Positions 22,708-33,030 of a stretch of DNA of 47,154 bases are shown in pieces. Each line of letters starts with the position of its first letter. The first letter of the stretch is position 1. Location: IMG/VR virus record IMGVR_UViG_3300005618_000027, positions 1 to 47,154 of that record. The stretch is one strand, 5' to 3'. The translations under genes and the position numbers were made by a program. A model generated the notes under the pieces. That model worked only from the letters and a program-made list of their open reading frames with translations. It ran no database searches and was not told where the DNA came from. The DNA comes from a virus.

Positions 22708-23489
22708 TGCCGCTGCGTGCTGGGAGCGTCGATCCACTGCGGCTGTATGGTCGCAACCAGCTCGTCACCAAGGTGATGCACGCTGGCGATCAAGTGTGGC
22801 CAGACACCACGCCGCCGCCGCCGCCCGTTGGTTCCGCGATGCTTGCGTTTTGGGATGCGCGTGTCTACTCAGGCACGGGCAAGCTGTTGAACTTGGGCAC
22901 GGGTGGACCGAGTTTCGATCTGAGCGTCAACGATGCGATCTGGACTGCTGGCAGTTACTTCGATCACCTTGCCGGTAGCAACATCGGGCTCACCACGGTT
23001 GCCGATCCGATCACAGTCACAGCGGCAGAGCATTTCTACATCGGTGCGGTGATCAGTGAGGCGTCGGGTGGCAACGCTGCGCTGACATTCGGTTCGGCAT
23101 TCGGGGCGCACCAGATATGGGTCGCGCTCAACGGTTCTGCGGACCCCGACGAACGCACATACGTTGGACAGTACGAGGCCAACGGCACGGGTGCACTCAG
23201 CTCAAGCCCGACACAACTGGCCAGTGCTGGCGGCAACGGCAAGTTGCTGTTGTGCGTCGGGCGTAACCCCGACACAGACAAGGTTGTGTTCGTGACACGC
23301 GCCGTTGATGGCACCCCGCTTGGTGTACCGAACGGGCCGATCAACCCCGACCTAGCAACAGGCAGCGCAGTGTTCAGCACGGTGTGGCGATTCGGCTTCG
23401 CCAACCAGTATTTCCGTTTCCACGGTGCGTTCATCCATCGAGGCGCAATGACCAGCGGCGACTTCGATGACCTTGCCGCCTACTTCTAA
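22707..23489 (+). CDS. Tail-tip protein with LamG/ConA-like fold, 260 aa
   Basis: After a 35-residue head, PPPPPVGSAMLAFWDARVYSG begins a beta-sandwich-like domain (LLNLGTGGPSFDLSVNDAIW, EHFYIGAVISEASG, KLLLCVGRN) of the laminin-G/concanavalin type, common in receptor-binding proteins. It starts within the previous stop (TAATG). The 3' end overlaps the leftward ejection-protein gene by 4 bp. Confidence 0.6.
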   Translation: MPLRAGSVDPLRLYGRNQLVTKVMHAGDQVWPDTTPPPPPVGSAMLAFWDARVYSGTGKLLNLGTGGPSFDLSVNDAIWTAGSYFDHLAGSNIGLTTVADPITVTAAEHFYIGAVISEASGGNAALTFGSAFGAHQIWVALNGSADPDERTYVGQYEANGTGALSSSPTQLASAGGNGKLLLCVGRNPDTDKVVFVTRAVDGTPLGVPNGPINPDLATGSAVFSTVWRFGFANQYFRFHGAFIHRGAMTSGDFDDLAAYF

Positions 23490-26400
23490 CCGTAGATGCC
23501 GGCCGACGATCCTGGTGTGTTGCTCAGTGCTTGTGCTTGGCCGGCGAGCGCGTTGTTGATCTGTTGAGTCAGTGCGTCGGTGGTCTGCGGGACCATTGCT
23601 GCGGTCTGATCGGGTGTCTGTGCGCGCAGTTTGTCGAGTGCGGCTTGCAGCGTTGGCGAGTCGGATGCACCGGACCAATCGCCACTGGTCTTGGCTGCGT
23701 TCACACTGTCATTCACTGACTTGGTGCGTGCAACCTCTGCCTTGAAATACTCCTGCGGAATGTCGAAGTCGCGCCACAAGATTGGCAGTCCACCGTTGGC
23801 GAGCAGCGAGCGGTTTGCGCCAGCAGGGTCACGGGCGATGCGGTCGTTGAAATCCTTGTTGACCCCGAGCAGGCTGGTCAGTAGCTGCGTCTGCGGGATG
23901 GTGTTGGCAGCGAGGGCCATCAGTGCGTTGGGGTGCTTGGCCCCGAGTCGGCCGGTTTCAGGATCGTAGGTGAGTGTCGGGTATAGCTCAGCTTCGCCAC
24001 GGGATGACAAGCCGACAGATTCAAGGGCGGTGGCGATCAGCGGGTTGGTGGCTGACAGGTAGCCAGACAGGGTGAACAGATCAGGCACACCGTTGAACGG
24101 GTTTACCGCGCCCATCGACAGGTAGTTCTGGTGGCCTGATGCCGACTCGCCACCGAACGGGATCATCGACAAGAAGTTGAGTGGTAGCCCGTGCAGGTCG
24201 TCAGTTTCTGCCTTGCCGAATGCGCCGAGCACCGATGCGCGCAGCGGGTGGTCGACCGGGTAGCGCATCACGTACTGCACGGCGTGACGCATGAAGCCAT
24301 AGAACGGGAACACCGTCTTGAACACGTTGCGCTCGATCGGTGTGAGCGTCGTCCAATCCATCATCGTGCGACGGAGTAGTTCCTCACCGGCACGCTCAGC
24401 GACACCTTTCGACAGACCCTTGGCGATGGCCTTGTCGTGCCCGTACAGGTAGGCCATTGCGCGGTACTGGTCATCGAACAGCCCGTTGAGGTCGAACGAC
24501 TTTTCGATGAGGCTGTTGAATCCACCTTTGGCCTTGGTCAGTGCGCCGTTCTCACCGGCTTGCTTGAGCAGACGATGTGCGGTCTTGCCCATCAGCACGC
24601 CGGCATTGGCTTGGACGCGGGCAACCTCGAAGTTCTCTGCTTTCATCGAGCCGAGCATGGTGCGCACGATTTCGTTTTCTGCTGTGCTGCCCGCTGACTT
24701 CAGCTTGCCTCGTTCACGGCCGACGAGCTGACGTGCTTCGCTCCAATACTTGAACGCGCCAGGCCCGGTCTGGCCGAACAGCATCACCGCGCCGCCCAAG
24801 ATGTTGTAGAGCTGCGTGCGTGGCGAGAGCCCCACAACAGCAACACGGAAGGTTTGTGTGACAGGATCGATGGCCCCGCCGAGCAGACCTTTGGGCGACG
24901 CGATTCGTTGCAGGTTGTTGGCCAGTGACTTCGGGATGAAGTACGCATCCTGATCGTATTTCTGTAGCCGCGCCCCGCCCCACGAGTAGCCACGTTCGGC
25001 AGGGTTGAACCGCGTGTACTGCGAGCCGATGATGTCGGTGAGCTGTTGCTGGAAGTTGAGCGGCGAATCAGCGTTGCGGGCAAGGTGTGAGAACTGTGCC
25101 TGTAGGTCAGATTGCTTGACGCCGAATCGTTCCATGATGTGGTCGATCACCGTCTCAGTAGCGCGACGGGAGAGCTGTTCCATGCCTTGATGCGACAGTG
25201 CGATAGCCCAGTCATCGGTACCGGGCGACATGTCGAGTGTGCGCTCCATCGTCTGTGTGATCTTGGTCGGGATCACGCCAACCTGCGGGCGTGCAACCTG
25301 CCCTGCTTGGCTGCGCGACACGCGGTGCACAAACTCAGGGTCGAGGCCCGAGTCGCGCATCTCCTGCCACGTGGCCGCAACCTCTTTCTCGATGCCCGAG
25401 TAGAGGGCTTGCGTGCTGCCAGCTTCGTTGCCAGTCAGCTTGTCGACATCGGCCCAGTTCGATTCTGTGACGCTGCGTGTGATGGCTTCGACATCGGCCG
25501 GCGTGGTGAGCCCAGCTTTGATGTGATCGACCGTCTTGGCGATCGTCGCAGCTTGCACGTTCGGACCCCAACGAGCCGGCACAGTGCGTGCGGTCAGCCG
25601 TTCAGCAGCAGCGCCGTAACGCTCAGCCTTGCGAGCCGTATAGGTGGAGCCGTACTTGTTGTCCCACGTGACGCGATCGCGGTAGCTGCGGATCGTGTCG
25701 ACGGCACCGGGCATATCGGTGATCGCATGACGTGCCGGTCCTTTGCGTGACATCAGGTTGTCGAGTGCTTCGGTGATCCGCCCGGTGTTGCCGTCAGCAA
25801 TCGCGTATGCCAGCGCCTTGGCCTGTGCGTCGAGCGGTGTGTTGTGCAATGACTTGATGATGTCGAGCATCGGTATGCGCTGGTGCACCGGGCCTTGGTC
25901 GATGGCTTCTTTGATGTGACCGGCTACACCGTCGAAGCCTCCACGTGACGACTCTGCCTTGTCCATCGCCACGCGTGCCGGCGAACCGCGGCCAGTGTCG
26001 AAGCCGTGCGCGTCCATCGCTCGCATCTGTGCGTCGAGCTGATGCTTGCGTGTGCGCCGAACGGTGTTGGTCATCGCATGATCGACCTCCGCGTGCCAGT
26101 CCTCAGCGACGCGTGTGCCGGTCGGATTCATGTACTCAGCGCGGTGGCCAGCGATGCGCTTCGTCACGTCAGATCGGGCCCGCGTGTTGGTGATCTTCTC
26201 AGCCTGTGCACGCGGGTAGAACTCGCCGTTCATCTCGATCACTTCACCAGTGCGGGCCTGTAGGTCACGGGCGTAGCGGTTGGTGATTTCGCGGTAGGCA
26301 TGCACCATCGGTAGCTCAGCGTCGGTGTACCGGGCCTTGTCACCGAGCTGCATCTTGCGGGTCACTGCGACACGCATCTCCTGCCCGTATTCCTCAGCGA

Positions 26401-27406
26401 GTTTGGCGCTGTCACGGGTGAGCTGTTCGAGCGGGTCGGCAGCTTCGATCAGACCGTCACGCACACCCGCGATTCGGCTACTGGCCTTGGACGTTTCGCC
26501 CATCGCCCAACGGGTTTTCTCACCGAACGCTTCGGATATTGCCTGCCCGCCACGGGTTCTGGTGGCGACATCGTTGACGTATCCGGCCAGCTTGGTTGGC
26601 ACGATGTTGCCTTCAGCGTCGAGCTTGGACTTGACCCATGTGCGCAACGCCGGTACCTCTCGTGCCTGGTGTTCGAGCACAGCGCGTGGCACATAGTTCT
26701 CAGGCGTGTGTTCGAGGCCCGCCAGCGCCACGTCAGCGGCCTTAGCGAGGCGTCCAGCTTCCTGTACCACCGGGCGGGTTTTGGCGAATGCTTCAAGCCC
26801 TGGTGCCACGTCGAGCCCAGTGAACAGCGGGTGCCGTAGCAGCTCTGCCGGATGCAGGGCGTTGCCGGCGATGAACGAGCCTGGCAGCATGCGCAGACCG
26901 GGTGCCTGGAACACGGCTTGCAGCGGGTCAGCACCACCGGCACGAGCTGCGCTGATGCTGTCACCGATGTGCGGCAGTGACGTGACCTCGTTGATCCACA
27001 TGCGCGGGTCGAGCAGCTTGGGGATCGAGCCGATCACCGAGCGCGCATCGCTGACAAGGTTGCCGGGAAGGTTCCACATGCTGCGCTTGGTGCCTTCGGT
27101 CGGCAGCTTGCGTGCTTGCGCGGCGTTGGCGGCAGCGATCGTCTGTGCCTCGTTCAATGGTGCTGTGCCCTGATGCACGCGGTTGGCGTCGAACTGCACC
27201 AGGGCGTCGCGCACGTGCGGGTCAAGGCCGGCGTAGAAGTCACGCATCTTGGTGACCTTGTTGGTCAGCGCGGTTTCGTTGGCTGCGTTCTTTTCAACGA
27301 CCGGCTGAAAGTCCTGTTGCTGTGGCGCGAAGATACCGAGCGGGCCAGGCAGGTTGCCGAGCACGCCACCAGCGGGTAGCTGTGGGATCACATCGAGCAA
27401 CGCCAC
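23486..27406 (-). CDS. Large internal virion (ejection) protein, 1306 aa
   Basis: The largest gene. Mainly helical, with long charged helices, no signal peptide and a segment rich in hydrophobic residues (LYNILGGAVMLFGQTGPG). It lies with two further glycine- or Gln-rich genes after the tail adaptor, as the internal core proteins of T7-like phages do. No lytic transglycosylase motif was identified. Converges with the fibre operon. A tape-measure-like protein is the alternative, but no tube gene is present. Confidence 0.6.
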   Translation of the reverse strand: MALLDVIPQLPAGGVLGNLPGPLGIFAPQQQDFQPVVEKNAANETALTNKVTKMRDFYAGLDPHVRDALVQFDANRVHQGTAPLNEAQTIAAANAAQARKLPTEGTKRSMWNLPGNLVSDARSVIGSIPKLLDPRMWINEVTSLPHIGDSISAARAGGADPLQAVFQAPGLRMLPGSFIAGNALHPAELLRHPLFTGLDVAPGLEAFAKTRPVVQEAGRLAKAADVALAGLEHTPENYVPRAVLEHQAREVPALRTWVKSKLDAEGNIVPTKLAGYVNDVATRTRGGQAISEAFGEKTRWAMGETSKASSRIAGVRDGLIEAADPLEQLTRDSAKLAEEYGQEMRVAVTRKMQLGDKARYTDAELPMVHAYREITNRYARDLQARTGEVIEMNGEFYPRAQAEKITNTRARSDVTKRIAGHRAEYMNPTGTRVAEDWHAEVDHAMTNTVRRTRKHQLDAQMRAMDAHGFDTGRGSPARVAMDKAESSRGGFDGVAGHIKEAIDQGPVHQRIPMLDIIKSLHNTPLDAQAKALAYAIADGNTGRITEALDNLMSRKGPARHAITDMPGAVDTIRSYRDRVTWDNKYGSTYTARKAERYGAAAERLTARTVPARWGPNVQAATIAKTVDHIKAGLTTPADVEAITRSVTESNWADVDKLTGNEAGSTQALYSGIEKEVAATWQEMRDSGLDPEFVHRVSRSQAGQVARPQVGVIPTKITQTMERTLDMSPGTDDWAIALSHQGMEQLSRRATETVIDHIMERFGVKQSDLQAQFSHLARNADSPLNFQQQLTDIIGSQYTRFNPAERGYSWGGARLQKYDQDAYFIPKSLANNLQRIASPKGLLGGAIDPVTQTFRVAVVGLSPRTQLYNILGGAVMLFGQTGPGAFKYWSEARQLVGRERGKLKSAGSTAENEIVRTMLGSMKAENFEVARVQANAGVLMGKTAHRLLKQAGENGALTKAKGGFNSLIEKSFDLNGLFDDQYRAMAYLYGHDKAIAKGLSKGVAERAGEELLRRTMMDWTTLTPIERNVFKTVFPFYGFMRHAVQYVMRYPVDHPLRASVLGAFGKAETDDLHGLPLNFLSMIPFGGESASGHQNYLSMGAVNPFNGVPDLFTLSGYLSATNPLIATALESVGLSSRGEAELYPTLTYDPETGRLGAKHPNALMALAANTIPQTQLLTSLLGVNKDFNDRIARDPAGANRSLLANGGLPILWRDFDIPQEYFKAEVARTKSVNDSVNAAKTSGDWSGASDSPTLQAALDKLRAQTPDQTAAMVPQTTDALTQQINNALAGQAQALSNTPGSSAGIYG

Positions 27407-27409
27407 GGG

Positions 27410-28540
27410 CTACCTGCCGAGCTTGGCGGCGGCAGTGATCTGTGCTTGTGCTTGTCGGCCGGCGATCATGTCATCGAGCGTGCCGTTGCCGATGCCCGAC
27501 TGCGCGGCCGGTGATGCCATCGACGTGAGTGCTTGCAGTTGCGACATGTAGCTGGCGTTCATCTGCGCGGCTTGCATCGCGTACACCGGGTTGTTGTTGG
27601 CCTTGCTGAAATCGTCGGCACGGGCCTGCGACTCATCGAGATAGCCGGTGAACTTCGGCAACGTGTATGCCTGGAATGCGGCCATGCGATCGTTGCGCGC
27701 ACCGTCTTTGGTGGCAGCATCAACGAGCGGCATGAGCTGTTCGTTGTACAGCGCCGCGGTCTGCTCACCGTTGAGGTTGCCGGACTTCGATTGGAACTGT
27801 AGCGTCGCCAAGATTTTCGCCTGTTCCTCAGGGTCGACTCCCATCGTGCCCATCAGCGTGCGGGCCTGCGTCTCGACCAGACCGACGTTCTTGGCGTCCT
27901 TCTTGCGTTGCTTGGCTTCCGACTCGTCGCCTTGCAAGAACTCCCATGCGCCGCCGATGATCGCGCCGCCGAGTGTGCCGAGGCCGGGGCCGAACATCAT
28001 CGTGCCGGCAGCAGCGCCGCCGAGCGCGCCGCCGAGAGTTTCATCCCAGCGACCTTCAGGGTTTTCGCCGCCGTTGAATGCACGGAACACTTGGTCGGTG
28101 GCGTAGTCGACTCCGTAGCCGGCTGCGAGTCCGAGCCCTGCTTTGCCGGCGAGCCCTTTGAGCCCTGCGCCTTCGGTGGCTGCGTACTTGCCGAGCATGC
28201 CCTTGTTCAAGAACTGGTTGTTGGCCAGAGTGCCGAGAATCCCACCAGCGGCAGGGGCGACCTCAGCGGCGACGGTTGGGATCGCGCTCGACATGTTGCG
28301 GATGAACGGCTTGGCTGCGCCGATGGCCAGGGGTTCGGCGGCGGCGGCTTGCGTGGCAGCACGAGCAGCGGCCTGCTCCGCGCCAGTCACATACGTTGCC
28401 TGCACGGGAGGAACGACACCAGTACCGATAGCGCGCTGTGCTTGCTGCGCAGCCTGCTGCGCGACGACGGGCGCGACAACCTGTGACGCTGATGTTGGTG
28501 TCAGTAGCTTCTTGACCCCACCGGGGAGTGCGAGTGCCAT
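27410..28540 (-). CDS. Internal virion protein, 376 aa
   Basis: N-terminal ~110 residues are Ala/Gln-rich; then a Gly-rich hydrophobic stretch (GGALGGAAAGTMMFGPGLG) resembling membrane-inserting segments of phage ejection proteins, then Gln-rich helices. The start at 28540 follows AGAGGAACC. Position between the large protein and the next gene suggests it is part of the internal core or channel. Confidence 0.55.
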   Translation of the reverse strand: MALALPGGVKKLLTPTSASQVVAPVVAQQAAQQAQRAIGTGVVPPVQATYVTGAEQAAARAATQAAAAEPLAIGAAKPFIRNMSSAIPTVAAEVAPAAGGILGTLANNQFLNKGMLGKYAATEGAGLKGLAGKAGLGLAAGYGVDYATDQVFRAFNGGENPEGRWDETLGGALGGAAAGTMMFGPGLGTLGGAIIGGAWEFLQGDESEAKQRKKDAKNVGLVETQARTLMGTMGVDPEEQAKILATLQFQSKSGNLNGEQTAALYNEQLMPLVDAATKDGARNDRMAAFQAYTLPKFTGYLDESQARADDFSKANNNPVYAMQAAQMNASYMSQLQALTSMASPAAQSGIGNGTLDDMIAGRQAQAQITAAAKLGR

Positions 28541-28550
28541 CAGGTTCCTC

Positions 28551-29648
28551 TCATTGCTGTGCGTGCTGTAGGAGCTGTGTCATGAGCTGCGCGATTGATG
28601 CCTTCGATGCTGCATCGTTGGACTGCTGTGCTTGTGCGAGCTTGCCGACCAGCGCGTCTCGATTGATGCCGAGACGCTGTGCCCCACGTTCGAGCGCGCC
28701 GTTCATCTGTTGCGCGGTCACGCCGTATTCGTTGGCGAATGACTTGAGTGTGTCGTTCTGAAACTTGGCGTTGGCCTGCGCACGATCGTTGGCTACCTGC
28801 GCACCGTTCTGCTGGTTGGTCAACGATGAGTTGTTGCGGTCCAATCCGAGGTTGGCGTTGTACAGGTTGTTGGCGATCGACGTGTTGCTGGTGTCGAACC
28901 CGAGCTGTGTGTCGCGCTGTGACAGGTCACGATTCATCCGGTTGTCTTTGCGATCCTGCTGGTAGCCGGCCGACATCACCGAGCCTTTGCTGGTTGCCTG
29001 TGACGCGTCGTTGCGGAACTGCTGTCCGAACGCAAAGTTGTTCTTGTCGGTGCCCAGTCCGAACTGTCGCAGTGCTTGCGCCGATAGGTCACCAGCGTTG
29101 CGGATGCCATGCGCACGATCCTGCTCGTTGAATGCGCGGGCCTGGTTGCGGTAGTTGGTCGTGTTGGCGAAGTCGATACCAGCAAACGCGGCGTCACTGT
29201 CGTTCTGTGCCTGTGCGATGCCGTTGCGATTCTGCTGGCCTTGCAGACCGGCGCGGTCCTGTGCGTAGCGGGCTTGCAGATCGGCCATGTCGAGTGGGTA
29301 CAGCTTGGCGGTGGTGTTGTTGTAGTTGTCTTGCAGAGACTGGTTGTCGATGCGCATTTGACCGTTGATCAAATCCATCTGCGAATGGATCAGGTCCGAA
29401 TACGGGTCAGAGGCCACGGGGGGCGTTGCTGCCCATCGGGTGTTCGGCTGGTTGGTCGGCTGATACTGCGTGCCGGCATTCGGGTTGGACACACCAGGCG
29501 AGTAGCGCGGCTGCGGGGTTGCCGACCATGACGGGTTGGTCGGTGAGCCAACAGTCGGCGTCGGCATCTTGGTGACAACGCCGCCTGGCCCCTTCGGGTT
29601 GGTCGGTGAACCGACTGGGGGTGTCGGGATCGGTGTTCCTAGGGGCAT
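28551..29648 (-). CDS. Gln/Asn-rich internal virion protein, 365 aa
   Basis: Repeats VGSPTNP near the N-terminus, then long Gln/Asn-rich helices (MDLINGQMRIDNQSLQDNYNN). An ATG at 29648 is preferred to the longer frame at 29675, which overlaps the adaptor gene; both have weak ribosome sites. No family is recognised; position and composition suggest an ejection or core protein. Confidence 0.5.
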   Translation of the reverse strand: MPLGTPIPTPPVGSPTNPKGPGGVVTKMPTPTVGSPTNPSWSATPQPRYSPGVSNPNAGTQYQPTNQPNTRWAATPPVASDPYSDLIHSQMDLINGQMRIDNQSLQDNYNNTTAKLYPLDMADLQARYAQDRAGLQGQQNRNGIAQAQNDSDAAFAGIDFANTTNYRNQARAFNEQDRAHGIRNAGDLSAQALRQFGLGTDKNNFAFGQQFRNDASQATSKGSVMSAGYQQDRKDNRMNRDLSQRDTQLGFDTSNTSIANNLYNANLGLDRNNSSLTNQQNGAQVANDRAQANAKFQNDTLKSFANEYGVTAQQMNGALERGAQRLGINRDALVGKLAQAQQSNDAASKASIAQLMTQLLQHAQQ

Positions 29649-29649
29649 G

Positions 29650-30339
29650 TCAGCCTCGATAGTTCCAGTCGGCAATGAATGCCGGAACGCCGTGGATCAT
29701 GTCGTCCATCTGAACGTTGCGTGAGATGTTCATGTAGTCGTTGAGCTTCAGCGAATCGCGCTTGGCCATGTACATCTGTTGGGCTTCCTGCCAGCGCGGG
29801 TCGCGGTCCTTGCGCAGTGCGCGCATCTCGCAGTAGTCGACAAGGGTGTCTTGCCATGCCGAAGGGAAATCGATCGGGTCTGCGTCGCCAGCACCGGACT
29901 CATCGATGTGCACCGCGGTACGCACGACACGTAGCGAGATGACGTTGATCGCGTTGGGCACCGGATACAGGCGCATCATCAGCGTTGGCGGGTAACCCCA
30001 AAGCGTGTAGACCTGCGGCTGGTAGCTCGACTGATTCTGGTAGTGGCCCCAAACCTGATCGACCCCCTCGTAGGCGACGGGTGCCAGCGGGACCATGCGT
30101 GCATCGGCAGTCGTGAAATACACGTTGTCGATTTCCAAGATGTTGTCGGGCAACAGGTACTCAGCTTGATTGGCGACCGTGTTGAACGTGGCAACGTCGG
30201 TGAGTTGGCGCGTCTCACGGGCCAGATCGTCTAACCCATCGTTCAGCCAGCGCCGTAGCTGCGCATTCAGCCATGAGCCCTCGACCTGTTCGTCCAGCAT
30301 GTCGCGAACACGGGTGAGGGTATCCGTAATCGTCAACAT
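29650..30339 (-). CDS. Tail adaptor (gp11/tail-tubular A-like), 229 aa
   Basis: Mainly helical with a beta insert, resembling head-tail adaptor proteins of short-tailed phages (T7 gp11 type): SWLNAQLRRWLNDGLDDLARE start, EYLLPDNILEIDNVYF, and WQDTLVDYCEMRALRKDRD. It would join the portal to the nozzle. A TACACT box sits six bases before the start with no ribosome site, so leaderless. Confidence 0.65.
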   Translation of the reverse strand: MLTITDTLTRVRDMLDEQVEGSWLNAQLRRWLNDGLDDLARETRQLTDVATFNTVANQAEYLLPDNILEIDNVYFTTADARMVPLAPVAYEGVDQVWGHYQNQSSYQPQVYTLWGYPPTLMMRLYPVPNAINVISLRVVRTAVHIDESGAGDADPIDFPSAWQDTLVDYCEMRALRKDRDPRWQEAQQMYMAKRDSLKLNDYMNISRNVQMDDMIHGVPAFIADWNYRG

Positions 30340-30345
30340 GCTGGA

Positions 30346-30351
30346 AGTGTA
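30346..30351 (-). promoter_or_regulatory. -10 box six bases before the adaptor start
   Basis: On the minus strand TACACT is followed by TCCAGC and the ATG at 30339. The same TCCAGC-ATG context follows TACGCT at the portal gene. No clear -35. Confidence 0.45.
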
Positions 30352-30366
30352 GCGTATGCATGCTTG

Positions 30367-30810
30367 TCACAGTGCGACTCGTGCCAGTGCCAGGTCGACG
30401 GTGCCCTCGACGGCATCGAACACGATGACCTGCACCCGGTCACCTTGGGAGAGCCGGTGCTGGCAGGTGAAACAGTCGGGGCCGGCGCATTCACGTTGGG
30501 CGATGGCCACTGCGTTGACGGTGACACTGATCAGGCAAGCAGTGTTGGTATGCACGGTGATCATGTAGAACCCGCCCGCTTCACGGTTGATGACCACTGC
30601 ATCGACGGTCGGGCCACCAGGGTCGAGCTTGGGCACGAACGCCGCGGTGTCGTACACGACGGTGCCGAACATCGCTGCACCGGGGAAGGTTTGGAATGCC
30701 GAGATGCGACATTCGATCGCGGCAAGGGTGAGGCTGTTCGCCCAGCGCGACAGCTCAGGGTCTTGCTGCGCACGCGATAGGTGCGCACGGTTGATGGTCC
30801 CGTACTTCAC
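30367..30810 (-). CDS. Hypothetical virion protein, 147 aa
   Basis: Beta-rich C-terminal two-thirds (DTAAFVPKLDPGG, GGFYMITVHTNTACLISVTVN, GDRVQVIVFDA). The start overlaps the large tail gene's stop (ATGA). Possibly a small tail or decorative protein; no family is recognised. Confidence 0.5.
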   Translation of the reverse strand: MKYGTINRAHLSRAQQDPELSRWANSLTLAAIECRISAFQTFPGAAMFGTVVYDTAAFVPKLDPGGPTVDAVVINREAGGFYMITVHTNTACLISVTVNAVAIAQRECAGPDCFTCQHRLSQGDRVQVIVFDAVEGTVDLALARVAL

Positions 30811-32744
30811 GACTTGGCTGGCTCGCTGCGGTCGTCAATGGTTATCTTCAGGGAATGGACCTTCGGTGCCGGTGCGGTGCGGTTGTCTTGCGCCTCGATA
30901 CGAACCTGTATGTGCATGGCCGTGAAATTGGGGCTGACAACCTTGACATGCTGCTGCGGATTGGCATTTGGTGGGACGTTAAAGAGGGTGACGACGGGCG
31001 GGATCGCAGAGCCATCTTCACGGTAACCTGTGAGGGTGACCTTGACCCGCGGCGTTGTCGCGTCGGCCGGCACGGTGACAACGAGTTCCATTTCTTTGAC
31101 GGTGAGCAGCCGGTCACGGGACTGAAACAACGGCTGGGACTGCCAGGAGTAGGAGCTTGCCAATACTGACGGGTCCAAGTCGTAGTATTGCTCGTTGCGT
31201 GTTGCTGTCAGCTTGTACGGGAAGCAGCGCAAGTTGTTGTTGGTCGTCGCTGCGTACACGTTGAATGCGACCGGGCCGTTGACCGGATCGGGCATCTCGA
31301 TGCGCCACCAACCTTTGCTACGCGTGTCGTACAAGAAGTTGTTGGGCACTGCGACCCACGGGTGCAGGTAGCCGAACCGCCCGACGATGCCGGTGTATTC
31401 CTCAGGGTAGGTCTGGACGATGCCGCCAGTGCCCTCGTTGATAACAGCATCGGCCGGAATGATGTCGTCGCGGTGATCCCAAAACCATCCTTCGAGCTGC
31501 CCGCTGATCTTCTCGGACTGCTCGCCACCAGTGAACGAGAACACGCCGTTTGCTGTGCCGTAGACCAGACCGATCGGGGTGAGCGTTGGGTACGACGCGA
31601 TGCCGGCTGTTGATTCGATGAACGGCAGACGTTGGATGGTTGGGTTGTCGATGTCGCCACGGATCAGGTAGCCACCGTTGCGATGCTTGATGACCAACAG
31701 CTCGTCTGCACTGATGCTGGCGAGAATGCCGATAGGCGAGATGGATTCCTCACCGATGTCGAGCGTGGTGGCAGTGCGCTGCGACCACGTATCAGCAGCA
31801 GCAGTCGCCATGAAGTCGATCGCCGGGAAGTAGAACAACAGGTCTTTGCTGACGGTAACAACCTGCCCTGCGACGGTCACCGTCCAGTGCGCAGCGCCGA
31901 GCACACGACCTTGGTGCGAGCACAGCATCGTCACGTATGGCCATGTCGGTACCGGGATGGCTTCACCCTCGAAGGTGAGTGACGAGAACACGTCCTGCCG
32001 GTCTGGTGTGCGTGTGCCGGTTGGCCGCGGGTAGCACGTCAGCACGTATTCGCCGCTGGCACCGGGGCGGGTGTAGCCGACGTAGTGCAGGTCGGTGTCG
32101 AACGTGGTGACTGCCAGTTCCGCGGCGGTCAGCGTGGCGTCGTCGTTGAAATAGTCAAACCCTGAATATCCAGCGACGACGATCGGTGCCAGGTTCGAGA
32201 AGTTGGCGCTCGCCGTGTCGTCGGTGACGATGATCGTGCGGTTCTGGTCGAGCCCGCCCGAGTAGAGCTGGTAGCGATGCACTGCCGGCCCGCTATCGGG
32301 GGCATCGATCCGGCTGAACAGCCAGTGATATTCGGGGCCGCTGAACGGGGTGTTGATCAGCCCCTGCACGTACCAGTTGTAGTTGCTGTTGTGCTGATCG
32401 GACCAGTAATACTGATACATGCTGAACACGAAGTCGGGTGGCCCGAAGATCGAGGCGTCCATCAAGAATGCGGCGACACGTTCGGCCGGGTAGAACGTCG
32501 AGCCGATGTCGGTGTTGCCGGCCGGGAGCAGATCGTGTGTGCGCACCAGTGTCAGTTTGGGTAGCGGCACCAGCGCGCCGGAAGGATCAGAGCAGCAGCG
32601 AAACGTGTTGGCGATGGTCGCGCCACCGTTCACATAGCCGGTGGTTTCGTTGTCGGACTGACCGGACGCGCCGTGATAGTCGGCCATGATCCCCGGCCCG
32701 AAGTTATCGAGCATGATCGTGCTGATCGCCACGCCTTCACGCAT
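30807..32744 (-). CDS. Tail nozzle-like protein, 645 aa
   Basis: A large beta-rich protein (NGVFSFTGGEQSEKISGQLEGWF, RSKGWWRIEMPD) in the place of the T7 gp12 (tail tubular B) nozzle. It follows the small helical gene at 32737 with an 8-bp overlap. No signal peptide. Sequence resemblance to gp12 itself is not clear, so the name rests on length and synteny. Confidence 0.55.
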   Translation of the reverse strand: MREGVAISTIMLDNFGPGIMADYHGASGQSDNETTGYVNGGATIANTFRCCSDPSGALVPLPKLTLVRTHDLLPAGNTDIGSTFYPAERVAAFLMDASIFGPPDFVFSMYQYYWSDQHNSNYNWYVQGLINTPFSGPEYHWLFSRIDAPDSGPAVHRYQLYSGGLDQNRTIIVTDDTASANFSNLAPIVVAGYSGFDYFNDDATLTAAELAVTTFDTDLHYVGYTRPGASGEYVLTCYPRPTGTRTPDRQDVFSSLTFEGEAIPVPTWPYVTMLCSHQGRVLGAAHWTVTVAGQVVTVSKDLLFYFPAIDFMATAAADTWSQRTATTLDIGEESISPIGILASISADELLVIKHRNGGYLIRGDIDNPTIQRLPFIESTAGIASYPTLTPIGLVYGTANGVFSFTGGEQSEKISGQLEGWFWDHRDDIIPADAVINEGTGGIVQTYPEEYTGIVGRFGYLHPWVAVPNNFLYDTRSKGWWRIEMPDPVNGPVAFNVYAATTNNNLRCFPYKLTATRNEQYYDLDPSVLASSYSWQSQPLFQSRDRLLTVKEMELVVTVPADATTPRVKVTLTGYREDGSAIPPVVTLFNVPPNANPQQHVKVVSPNFTAMHIQVRIEAQDNRTAPAPKVHSLKITIDDRSEPAKS

Positions 32745-33030
32745 TGGTCTGATCCCAGTGTTCGAGCTTCATGTCGAGCAGTCGCAGCTTCGCGGTGTAT
32801 GCGTCGATCTGGCCGGTGAGACGGATCGCCTCAGCCTTGTGCGGATGCGCGGCGAAGTCTGCTTCCTCACGAATCGTGGTGATGTTCTTGTCGCCACCAG
32901 CGCACAGTGATGCGTACGCGTTGGCGCGGGTCGTCAGTTCTGCGGCAAGCGATTCTGCACGTTCGATGTACAACTCGGTGAGCCGATCAACGACAGTCTC
33001 GTAGTCGTCCAACAGCTCATGCAGGTTCAT
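32737..33030 (-). CDS. Small coiled-coil protein, 97 aa
   Basis: Helical throughout with heptad-like spacing (LTELYIERAESLAAELTTRA, ITGQIDAY-type segments). The start overlaps the preceding gene (ATGA) and its stop overlaps the nozzle gene start. Possibly a chaperone for the large tail protein. Confidence 0.55.
   Translation of the reverse strand: MNLHELLDDYETVVDRLTELYIERAESLAAELTTRANAYASLCAGGDKNITTIREEADFAAHPHKAEAIRLTGQIDAYTAKLRLLDMKLEHWDQTNA

Noticed and set aside
29648-29675. Longer start at 29675 for the Gln/Asn-rich virion protein
   Set aside because: It would overlap the adaptor gene more and has no better ribosome site; kept as an alternative.
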